A DNA stretch of 35,695 bases from Phoronis australis (Eukaryota; Phoronida; Phoronidae), in NCBI GenBank assembly GCA_002633005.1, contig NMRA01001206.1:1-35695 (forward strand). Reading direction: 5' to 3'. Shown here one piece after another: positions 1 through 12,000 of this stretch (positions are counted from its first letter, which is position 1; each line of letters begins with the position of its first letter). A program made the position numbers and the translations under genes. The notes beneath the pieces were generated by a model. It did no database searches. It was not told the DNA's origin and saw only the letters and a program-made list of their open reading frames with translations.

Positions 1-30
1 AAAAGGAGGAGAAGAAGAAGACAAAGAAGG
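1..30 (+). CDS. Dab: Dab exon a (partial), lysine-rich lead into PTB domain
   Basis: Reading from base 3 gives KEEKKKTKK plus one base; the donor GTGAGT follows at 31. The split codon G|AT with the next exon gives Asp. Dab proteins carry a similar basic stretch just before the PTB domain, which fixes the frame. The true exon start and initiator lie outside the window. Confidence 0.8.
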
Positions 31-3000
31 GTGAGTATTTATGACCATCCTTGTTGAATGGGTCAGTTGGACTAATGACCTATGACCCATGTGTTATGTC
101 TGTTTTTAATTAAGTGTAGTGTCTGTTCATAGACACACACCACAGGTCACCAATGAGTGAGTTACAGCCCTGGGCTTTGAAGCTGTGAAGCCATGTTTTC
201 AATTAAGTTTATGACCCACCTATTTACAGTTCTCATTGGGTGTTGTCTGGCAGTGCACACTCGACTGGTCTTGTCACTTTACTTCAAAGTCAAAAGTTAC
301 AAGTCATGTCACTTGGAAAGCACTAAATTTCAGTGAGGTCACAAAGTGTATTCTGGCTTGTATTTTTGTCTCTTTCACTGAAAGCTGTGCCAGACTAAGA
401 AGTGAGAAAGGAAGTGGCTGAAAGCACAAAATTGAGTTTTCAGTATAAAACTTTCCTGCTATAATGCTTAACATGAGCTTACACTAGATTCTGAAAGGAA
501 ATTTACATCAGATTTCACAAATGTGGTCCAAAAGACCTGTCATTCAATCAGATGTTTTGAACCCATTCTAAGGTGTTTGAGGGCTACCTTAAATCGCAAG
601 ATTCCTCAGTCACTGCACTGCATCATAACACTGCTGTGGGAGGGGGCCAGTTCGAAGTAAATGAAGTGTGCAGCAAAGCTAGTGGAATTTTCTGATTCAC
701 AACAATTTCACGAGCACAAGGTAATCAGACTCGTTGAACGCTAGCGAAAACGCTAACATTTTAGCAAGACCGACGAGTTGTCTGCGAAGGAGTAATTTTT
801 GTTAGCATTTAGTTTTGTTTCCTCACCACTGGAGTCGCTTGTAATGGAAAATTGATGTCATAACACATTTACTCTCTGCCATAAATTGCTTGATATGACT
901 ATAGCACGAAGGCCTCTTACACCTGTGCATTTGGGTTCTTTGAAGTATTGAAGCGGCCTGGATACACAAGGTCTAGTGAAAACGCCAGTGGTTTTGGGGC
1001 CACTCAAACCTCCAGTAAAGCCCCAGCAATAATCACCCTTGTGACTATTCCCATTGCTGGCGTCTGCTGTTAGTGAAAGTGATAGCAAAAGGCTAACATT
1101 GTACTACGGAGAAGTGTTGGCAGTCAAATGGTCCAACAATCTGAAAAACGAAATGTCTGTTACATTTGGCAGTTTCAGTTTTGAAATAAGCGTGATTTTA
1201 CTGTTAATTTGAAGAAATTTAATTTGGAAACTGTACACAACCTCGTACTGTCAACTGCAGAGGAAAGGTTAAGTTGCAGCAGTGGTGTTTTGTACCAGCT
1301 GGTGATGACATGATTAATCCTGGAGTCACTTGGACTTTGGCTGTTAGTCTGGGTGATGTCATGGTGACCTCTGGTGTGCACCCAAACTGATAGTGCTGGG
1401 CGAAACTGATAGAGCTGGCCAGGGCGTGAACAAGCAATCACTGCTATCTGATTTATTTCTATACCTCCACCAAATGACTCATAGGGGTTGTTTTTATTCA
1501 TTAGTGTTTTGTGCCATGTGTTCCTTTGGTAAAGTTTGTTTGTAACCTGATGTGTCCAACAGTCTTTATCCAGCTATTAATAATAAAATTGAGGCAACTT
1601 TCATGAGACACACAATTAATTGAACATTTCCAAGTTTGTCAGTGGTTGCGGTTTTCCACAAAATGACAGTTAGCTGGAGTTACAATCATGCCATGAAGTC
1701 CCTGCCTTGTGCCACACAATACAATGCTCGACTGTCAATGGCAATATGTGTATCATGAAATTCACCTGATATTTGACACGCTAATCGCATGACATTACTA
1801 AGTGGGAATAGATGACACGTTAGAAGGTTTGTCTGTAGCGCACAACATCGTCATTCCAACTTCAGTTCATTCTTTAGCCATTGTCATCAAGCATATCATA
1901 GACAGTGTGCAAATGTGCTTTGGAGTTGTAGTCCAATGTTGAGGCCTGCATTTCTGTCCTTAGTGCCATCCATACACAGGACAAGTTGTTATAGGATAAC
2001 TTGAGCCACTTCTAATTGACCTATCGCAAGCTCCGCCCCCTTGCGTAATGTCGATTAACAAACAATAAGTTTTACCCAGCTACGGGTTGTTTGTGGGGTA
2101 AAATGGCGGCTTGGAAACAAAGGTGTGTCAAGAATGATGAGTTCTAAATGATCAGTTAAGCCGTCACTCAAAATGCTGGTGATAGGTCAATTCCTGTGTG
2201 CCTGCAAACCTGGGGCAAGGTGGACGTAATTATGAGCTGTGGTTATGCATGCAGACAAGTTTTCGTACTCACATTTGGTTTTCATTGCCACGCACTGAGC
2301 GACAACTTCCGCCTTGCCCTAGTTATTGGATATGTGTGTGTGGACGCACCATTCAAAAAGTGGGGAAAGTCGCACTAGTGCCTGGTTGTTCAAGGTGTTG
2401 ACAGTGGTCTGTGACACTAACTTGTGCCTAGTTGTTCCAGGTGTTGACAGTGGTCTGTGACACTAACTTGTGCCTAGTTGTTCCAGGTGTTGACAGTGGT
2501 CTGTGACACTAACTTGTGCCTCTGTTGACGCAGTCTTAACCTGAACATGTAAAGGGGAGGGAGTGTGGCATTAATGTATTGAGAGTATCAGTTGTTAGGG
2601 AACTAGAGCTTAGCGTTGTTAAGGCTTAGTTCTCAACAAATAAATGTTAATTTTGGTTTCATGTAATTATTATTATTATTATTATTATTATTATTTTGAA
2701 GATACACTTGTCTTTACATGCACAAATTTTGAACTCTGCGTTAATTTCGTCGGTCGAAAGATATCACAAAAGTATTTTCTTACAACCATGTTTGTGCTTG
2801 CCTCATTTTACTGTCAATTTCTTAATAATTTTTAAAAAGCGGGTGGGGTTTCCATGGAAACCTCATTACGTGTGGCAGCAGTTGAATGAGTGCCTGTAAT
2901 GCAGGAGTTGGGTGTCACTGACTAAAGGGGCGAATTTAGGTGGTGTTGGAGTTGCAAAAATAGATGATTAGGCTAAAAATTTCATGCAGTTAAGTTTGAA

Positions 3001-6000
3001 AATATTTGGAGTTGCATTGAATGGGCATTATTTGGACTTGAGTTTCATCTGAGCTGATTTGCGTTGGAATCCATTTACTGAAGTTTTTTTACTAAAATGA
3101 AGCAGACTTTTTTTAAACTATTTATTGTTTACTTACAGATAAAGGTGGAGTGAACAAATTTGCTGGCCAAGGAGTTTCATTTCGTGGTAAACTCATCGGC
3201 ATTTGTGATGTGCCTGAGGCGAGGGGTGACATTATGTGCCAACAATCAATGCAAAAACTAAAGGAGGGCGTGAAACAGATGGGTGCTCACAAACAAAAGA
3301 TTGTTATCAATGTGTCGCTAGTTGGCCTGCAGATTGTGGACGTCAACTCAATGGTATGTGCTTTACCACACATGGAGATGGGGTGATTTAGTAATCTTAT
3401 GTACAGTTCCGCTAGGTGGTGCTAGTGAATAAAAGATTTTTAGATGGAGAGCAGAAAATAGTTCATCATTATGCAGGGCCCTTAGCCCTTGAAATTGGTG
3501 CTGAACATCAACCCTATTCCCCTCAATAATATGTAGAAATCATAAAAACAGTGCAACACAAAAAAATCCCCTGTAAGTAAAAAACCTTGCAAAAATTTCC
3601 CTCTCGGTGAAGAATGCCTCGAACATTCCCCAAGTAGAAGGTACAGACACCTTTCCCCTCAGGTGAGTGGGGGTCCATGTATGTGTACATCTATGGGCTT
3701 CGTGTCTCCTGTGACTACTCAAGTACATTTCATTTATACAGGCAGGACTGGTGTCTCACTAGCGCCACCTTTTGAATTTCGAGTCACTCATTATTCTAGT
3801 AGTTTTACTGAAGAAACTTTTAAATTTTTACAGTATTAGAACAGTTTTCTTTTAGGTAGTTTTTTATAAGGCATGGCACTGTTAAGGTACATCTCAAGTT
3901 GCATTGAAATTTACTTAATAATTTGAAGAAGGCATGTATCCTTATGGTGCTATCCAACATGGCTCCATGACAGTATTGTCATCACTAGGTTCTGTATCCA
4001 ACATGGCTCCGTGGTAGTGTTGTCATCACCAGGGTCTGTATCCAACATGGCTCCGTGACAGTGTTGTCATCACTAGGGTTTGTATCCAACATGTCTCTGT
4101 GACAGTGTTGTCATCACTAGGGTTTGTATCCAACATGTCTCTGTGACAGTGTTGTCATCACTAGGTTCTGTATCCAACATGGCTCCGTGGCAGTGTTGTC
4201 ATCACTAGGGTCTGTATCCAACATGTCTCTGTGGCCGTGTTGTCATCACTATGTTCTGTATCCAACATGTCTCTGTGGCCGTGTTGTCATCACTATGTTC
4301 TGTATCCAACATGGCTCCGTGGCAGTGTTTTCTTCACGGGGTCTGGCTGTTTATGTTCAGGAGTGAAGTGTGGTGTTCTTTACAAATATTCACCAACTTA
4401 TTGATCCGCTAACAGTTATTCTCTCTGTTGGAACGACATGGAACAGAATCTTGAAATGTTTTGCCAGAAATCACAATGGATTCAAGCGTTACGTCACAAA
4501 TTATGTTGACGACTTGGATGTTCTAGTACAAATATGTGTATTTGCAACTGCGGTCATATACAAAAGCTCTTGTCTTTGATTAGTAATATTTTTGTGTGGC
4601 GTACATGACATTTTGCATTCAGCTGAACTGCCAGTCATTGCCAAAGATTATTTGTCATGAAATGCTCTTAAGACGGCAATCAAGTGAGGATGGCATACAA
4701 AAAGCCGTACCAATTTTAGAGAAAAGGCTCTGCTAAGGTCGATCTTTCAAAGAGTTTGAATATTTTTTTGTGATTTCCGATTATTCCTCAAAACATTGTC
4801 TCGTGGTGTAGGTTTATAGCTCCCTTGAACTGGTTTGGCATCTCACTGAAGTTTGGCACCTCACTGAAGCTGTCATTATTTATCACTGTCTTCTGCTACA
4901 TGCATTATGGGTAATGTTGAGGTTGTGGGTTCAGTTTGAAATAGGATCCGTCTCTTTAAAAATCGTGTGTTAGCCATTGCACGATGCCTGTGTGGCGTGA
5001 AACTGGAGTCATTAATACAGTGAATTTTGTTGATTGGTATTTAGAAATATTTACTCGTTTTCTTTCTCAGTTCCGTTTCTTCTGTCACAGGTACCCTGTC
5101 ATCGTCACCCTGTCCATAGGATATCCTTCATATCACGTGATGTCACTGACCAAAGAGCGTTTGGCTACATATTTGGCGACGCGGATGGCTCACACAAGTT
5201 TTTTGCTATAAAAACTGAAAAAGCTGTAAGAGTTTCGACTTATTTGTTTATTGTTGTGCCATTGTATATTTAGCATGTACTCAGTTTCTGCGTGCCTGTT
5301 CTTGCCAAAATTGTCAACAGTGTGTCAAATTTTAGGCGGACGGTTTTGCGCATATTTAGTTGTGATCTTAATGAAGAGTTAGTTTTGGACTTCTGCTGAA
5401 GATTATATAAACATGACTTTGTATTGGCCAAAACCTTCAGTATTGTGGAAAATTTGTTCAAGGTCATTATTGTTAGTTTTCAGTAAACCCTTATTCACTG
5501 CTGCTGGTAGGTAGTGTGTGGACTCCTTAAAGCTACTTTGAACTGTAACTCGTGAATTTGGTTGCAGTGATATGCTTCAAGCATCACTCTGAGCATATCA
5601 GTGTCATGAATTGTCGAATGCAATAAAAGGTCAAGCTTATTGACTTACAGTTTGTCTACGACATCATTCAGACCCATAATCAACATCAACTACTTTTGGC
5701 CATTCGTGCTTTGTTCTGTATTTTCGCAGTGACACAAAGTGATGTTGGAAAGCTGCATGTTTTGTTACTTGGTGTACTTTCTGATATAATACTATGGCTG
5801 GGTCTGTCTGGGTAGACCAGTGCATCTAAAATAATCTTCCTTTATAGTCAATACTTGTGTTAGGTTGTAAACCCCCCACCCCCCTGTTAATTACTGCTCG
5901 AAGTGTGTAAACTCTGGTTCATTCCCTCAAGCATCGTGTAAATCTTGTTAATTCATTGTACCTTCAGGCTGAACAGTTGGTGCTAACCTTGCGAGACCTG

Positions 6001-9000
6001 TTCCAGTGTGTGTTTGAAATGAAGAAGCAAGAAATGGAAGATGCCAAGCTTAAACAACAGCAGCAGTCAACAGAGGACGCCACTTACGATGTACGCATGT
6101 TATAGTCTCAGTTTGTGCAAAATGTGATTCAGGATGAGTGATTTGCATCTACAGCCTCTTGTCTGACTTATCGGCAATGAGACGACAACTGGTTAACAAC
6201 CGGTCGTCGAGCTGACTTCAATCTAACAAGCAACGTAGAAGTTGTTAGCTGGGTCCCCATTGCGGTCATCACATACATGGGAAGTCTGCGACAAGTAGAA
6301 AATCATTTCCTCATATTGAGGTGTATTTCTCAAATTTTTGTCCACGCAATAAACCAGCTTCTCATTAATAATCAAGTTGATGAAAAAGAAAAGCACAACA
6401 GGATGTTTTTAAGTGGAATATTCAAGAATCTGTGTTGAAGTCAAAACTGCAGTCAACTGTGCAGTCTGCTGCCAGTCTGCTGCCAGTCTGCTGCCAGTCT
6501 GCTAAAAATTAGCAGACAAGTCGGCTATTTTGTACCAGTCACCAACTCGTTTCTGACTGTTGGATAGGAATTTGTGACCTGTGTTGTATAAATACAGCCA
6601 AACAGTTTATGAAATAATCCTGAAATGCAGATTTGTCCATTATAATCACTGTTAGCAGATTCGTGGTCAGCTTTAATGACCTGTCAACACATGTCATGAA
6701 TGGGAAAACGTGACAGTAGTTTTGGCATGTTCTGTACATAGGATGTTTATCTTCTCTCGGTAATTGGTCTGTTGGAAATCCTTGAAATTTTGCTTATGAA
6801 CAGGAATGCCTTTATTGGTTTCATCGATATTATTTCAAGTTGTATTTCTTAAGCCTTTGTCTTGCATATCATAAACTTTGTCCTCATTGATGTTTTTCAA
6901 CAATCCATCTCAGATGATCATAGTGCACAATCTCTACGTATTGAATGATTCATTGGTTTTACACAACATTTTGAGTGGCCTTATCTGACTTGCTTGGAAA
7001 TGGAGTTGACGTGGGGTACATTTTGAAATGCTCGTTAGTAAGTCTTGTGATTTTTTCTGCTGTGTCGTTTGTTTTGTTTCATGTGTCATGTTGGTTATGA
7101 GTAATTTCATGGCTGGAAACAATTCCATGGCCACACTGCGATCCTTAAATTTCCAGTCTTGGACCTGCAGACACCAAACCCATGATTCAAATCGCCAGAT
7201 CCAGACCTCGATTCTACACGCACGCAAACCCGCACACACACTCTTACATACAAACGTCAGTGCACCATACCCGGTTACCAAATTCCAGTCCTGGTAACGA
7301 GATCCCGTGGCCGTACCTCTAGTCCTCAGCTGGTATTTAGAGGTGCAGCCTTGGAATTATTTCCTCCCCTTGATTTTGTGTTTCTGTTGTTAGGTTCCCA
7401 GTAGTAACGCCCCTGTTGCCACGGAAACTGGTGAAGATGGAGAAGCTCTTTATGCTGTGAGTTGGTGGGACATTCAGCTATATGCTGTTGCTAAGGAAGT
7501 GATGCAAGACACTTCCTGACTGCCTACATTTTTGATGAACAAATCTTTTTGCAAGCATATCTGAATAAATAACTTAACTCGAATTGGAATTAAAAAAAAA
7601 CATGTTGATTCCGTCTGCACAAAATGCTCTTGGATAATTACTTGACAAAATAAACTTAGTTGTAGTAGCAACATTCATAAAACACGCTTGCAGAAGTTAC
7701 CGACCACAACAGTCGTGTATAATGTGCCCACATTTTGAGAACCAGTTTGATGGCTGTTACTCAGTGGAGAAAACTAGGAGGAGGTCACTGATGCTAGACC
7801 TTGCCAAAAAGCAAGACTGTGAGATTCTGTTAGATATTGCCGTGAATTTATGTGAGAACGCGTGTTTTTGGCTAGATTTTAGCGATGTCCTAGCGCAGGC
7901 CCTAGCGTCACTGATCTCTAACCAGGTTCACAAAATGCGAGCACATTAGGTCAGATCATTGCTATAATCTACAGGAACGTTTTGCACGCTGTCGGATGGT
8001 GGTTGAATGAGCCCGCTAAATATAAGGCAAAGGGCATAGAGCTGGGCGAGCTTCATTGGAGAACATGAAATTTAGACTAGGCAAACAAACGTCATTACAT
8101 TACACTTAAGTTTATTTTGCAAACAATATATAGAAAATGTATGCAAACAAATCATTCGTAACGTACCGACTGGTGAAAAGAAATTTGATGTAGTTTCATT
8201 TTAGTACATGTTATTGAAGTTGAGAGAGCTAAAGTGTTGAGTCTTCGCGGTTGACTTCCCGCTCTTGTCAAAGTTGCACAAAATAAGATCGCTCTTGTTA
8301 TAATATTGTGGCATGTCGTGATTCCTATTGCTAACAGTGTTTGTGTTGCTTGTAGGTGCCTAGTAACAACACCCCCGTGGAGACGAACTCTGGCGGAATA
8401 GGAAACTTGCTGGACCTCCAGTCTGAGTTGAACACTATCCAACAGGTGGGCTGTCTGTGTATGGGTGAACTTGGGGTTGTGTATGGGTCATGCTATTTCA
8501 GTTGGTTGCTGTAAGACAAACATGCGCATTCATTGGAGAAACTTAACCAGGATTACATTGGAATCATTTGGAATCTGGGCAAACTTGGCAAGTTTTTAGT
8601 TACAACAATTTTGGTGTAAAAAGCTCTGCAATGTAACACCTGGCAGTGCACAGTAGCTAATATAGCTTTTATTAGTGATAAGTTATAACATAGGTCGCCA
8701 TGCTACTAGACATTAAACTTGTCCTTGGTGTTGCGATACAGTATCTCGTTTCTGCTTTCAGAGCTGGGTAGGTTGCTGATTGTTGGTAGTCCGGTACGAA
8801 TTCACTTTTCTATTGTTGGGTATAAATGCACCGTTTGTCATGGGATTCTGGAGCTTGTTTTTCAGAAATGTTTTATTGGCCAGCATCAAGTGATATCTTC
8901 AAATTGTTGCAATGGTAGAATACACGTCAACTGCATGGATTGTGATATGAAAACTGTTGGATTGAGTATAAATTATACAGCTGGCTGCATGCAGCTAACC

Positions 9001-12000
9001 TGAAGATGATGCAGCTATGTTCTTGTCACTGTGAAAATAGCACTCTGTAATTTATTCTTGTGTGGAACACTGCAGTAGATGGCTGCCATTTTCCAGGCCC
9101 AGGGGTTCATGTGTGCCTTTATCAACATGGGTATAGCTCTTGCTAATTGTGGTATCAAAATGGAAATGCTGTTTGCGGACTTTGGCATAGAAGTGGGAAT
9201 GGTTTTCACTAATTTTGTTTTATCTTTCACAAATTCATTTGCTGGTTTGTGTTTTTGTCAAGTCTGGTATTGTTGTGTGCTCTTGTGTCGTCAAAATGAC
9301 AGTCTGGGCTTAATGAATGAGACTGTTTGCGTTTCAAAATCACCATCACTTTGTATATTAAAAATCAATTTCAGTGTCATAGCATTTTCTGAGAAATAGG
9401 CTACAGTCTTTAAGGGCATGAAGACTTCATTCACAAAAGTAGTCTCATGGTGGTCACATGGCACTGTCTACTTGAAAGGGACATCTTCTGTATGGCCGCA
9501 ATGCTTTTTTGGGACTATTGTAGGATTGTTGCATTGACTTAAGATATGAAACAACAAAATTTGTTGAGTTTTTGTGATTTGCGACGTGGGCTCCCAGACA
9601 TTCATTGACATCAAGGCCGTAGTTGGCCATTTCAGTTTGGTTGAAAATCTGCTGTTTACTGCGTGGGAGCAATTATCATTCAGCTGCTGTTGCAGAGTGA
9701 GTGAGTTGGATTCCACGCTATTGCCAATTTCTTTCAAATTATTTTTCTCGCCGATAACGTCCCTTAAAGTCTCAATACCCTGACTGCATTGTGGATGAGT
9801 TGCAGACAGAATGGTGATCAATATGAGTCAAATGATGGGTAAGAAATTTGCGTCACTTGCAGAATGCTGGGACCTTCGCGCCACAGGGACTCTTTCCAAG
9901 AAACTGACTTAAATTCATTTTTTTACTTAAGTTGTGTCAATTTCCCAACATTGAAACTTCTATGTCCGGTTAGTTAGTGGAACTTAAGACAAAACTTGGA
10001 GTCAAAAACTTAAGATCACTTTCTTGGAACAGACTTCAAATTGAAGTTTTATATTAAAATTTGCTTACATTTAAGATTTTTTTTAGCTAATTCAGTTTTC
10101 TGGGAATGGGCCCCTGATCTTGCTTTGTCCTGTTTTGGTGGTTAGATGTTATAGTGCTGGTTTCCCTTGAGGCAACTTGGCTTTACCAGTTGATCGTTCA
10201 CACGATTCACCTGCCAACACGTTCACACGTTGCACCTGCCAACTCATTCACATGATTCGCCTACCAACACTGTCATGGGAAGATAATATGTTGGTCTGTG
10301 ATGGGGTCCCAGGCGGAATTGGCTGTATGAATTGAAGTGCTCAAATATATGGTGATTTAGGAGAATTGAATCGATAGGACTTTTGACGATGGCATTCACA
10401 CTTGGATATTTCACGTGTTTTCATGTGGGTGATATTAGCTGAGGTTGATGGGCTGAGTATTGTACTTTCACTCGACCTTCAACCTGGTACGCTGCATCAG
10501 TGTGGCATTGTGACTGACTCGTAAACAAAAGCAAACAACAACCGAACTTGTCACAGCCTAGGTATAACAATGGCCGACTCGACAGCTCTTACAGTCACAC
10601 TTTATGAGAAGAAATTGGCACGAAATTCTTGCCTCCCAAAACGTCACTTCCGGAGTAAAGGACGAATGATTAATTAAATTACGAAAATCTGTAATTAAGT
10701 GAAAAATACGTCTGGGATAACCAAACAACCCTATTTTTGCTAAAAATGACATGAAAAAGAGTTGTATTTCCCTTTAATGGCCATTACGGTAGGTGCCAGT
10801 GGCGGTACCTCTCGTAGGACTGGTGTAGTTACACTGTTAGGTGATGGTCCCCTTGTTCTGGATACTATACTGTCTTCTGTCTTGGTGCAACTTGTACAAG
10901 TGCCTAGTTGATGAATGCCATGTACTGGCTATTATAAATAGGTTGACTATTGTCGGGTCACAAATGTGAGACGGTAATTCTTCACTTATTTAGCATACAA
11001 TATGGCCGACGTGTGAAATACTGGCGTGTTAAATTTCTATGCAAAAACAAAGATCAAGACCATTTTAGTTAAATGGAAAGATTGTTTACTGTGTGTAGAT
11101 ATCATCATGATGAAACGTCATTTGCTAAACTTCCTATTGTTCACACAAAAATAATCAGCTATTGAATTTTCGCCATTTTTCTTTGATTTTTTTCACGAAT
11201 TGTTTCCATGGTGACGTTAAACAGTTGATGATGGCCAGCTGTCTCGCACGTTTCCACTTACTTTCAGGGCATACAGCAGATGGATGCATTTGGTGACTCT
11301 TTCTTCACCAGTCAGGCCGCAGCACCCGCAAGCGACCCCTGGGGGACAACGGCACAATCACCCACAACTGCTGTAAGTGCCATAGGATTATGGAAATCTG
11401 AACATTTCTGCGCTTAGTACTAATGTTAAAAAATAGCCTCGTCTTGAATGCTAGGGTCACACTTGTACAAAAAACCCGCACTAGCGCCCCCTTCCCCAGC
11501 ATTGTCACAACTGTTTGAATACGGTACAATCACCATAAGTAGTCATTTGGAAGTCAGCATTATTTTGGAGCTTCATGTTTTGAGTTGCAATACAGATTTA
11601 GTTCTTGGGGAAAATTGGACTTTTTGTGAATGCACGGCTAGATCCCTCCTGCCTCGTGTTGAGGGTGCTGCAGCGGGTACATTTTCTTGTCTCACACCTT
11701 AAAGCGATTGTTTTAGAATAGTTTTGATTGGCCAGTTAGCTTTGCCTAGCTTTGCTCTGCTTATGGTAAAAATTCTCCCAATTTGGACAGCAAAAAATTA
11801 ATTATTGTGCTCGGGGTCGGGGCTTGTACATAATTCTAAAAAATAAGCAATAATATTGTGTGTCCCACTTTCAAGAATCACTGGAAAGATGTTAAAATTA
11901 ACCACTGTGTAGATTGAAAACACATTATTTATCCAAAATTTGTCTAATGTGTTGAACGTCCCAAATTCTAGAATGAAGAAAATTAAATTTTTGCCTGAGC

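Larger units (their letters stand above)
31..3138 (+). other. Dab intron, 3.1 kb, with MITE-like element and repeats
   Basis: Non-coding. It holds a 179-bp palindrome-ended element (2014-2192), three copies of a 46-bp repeat (2378-2515) and an ATT microsatellite (2666-2694). Short open frames in it show no recognisable protein features. Confidence 0.85.

Noticed and set aside
8719-9399. Two intronic + frames (94 and 106 codons) as extra Dab exons
   Set aside because: No endocytic motifs, no compositional match to Dab, and no phase-compatible splice pair.
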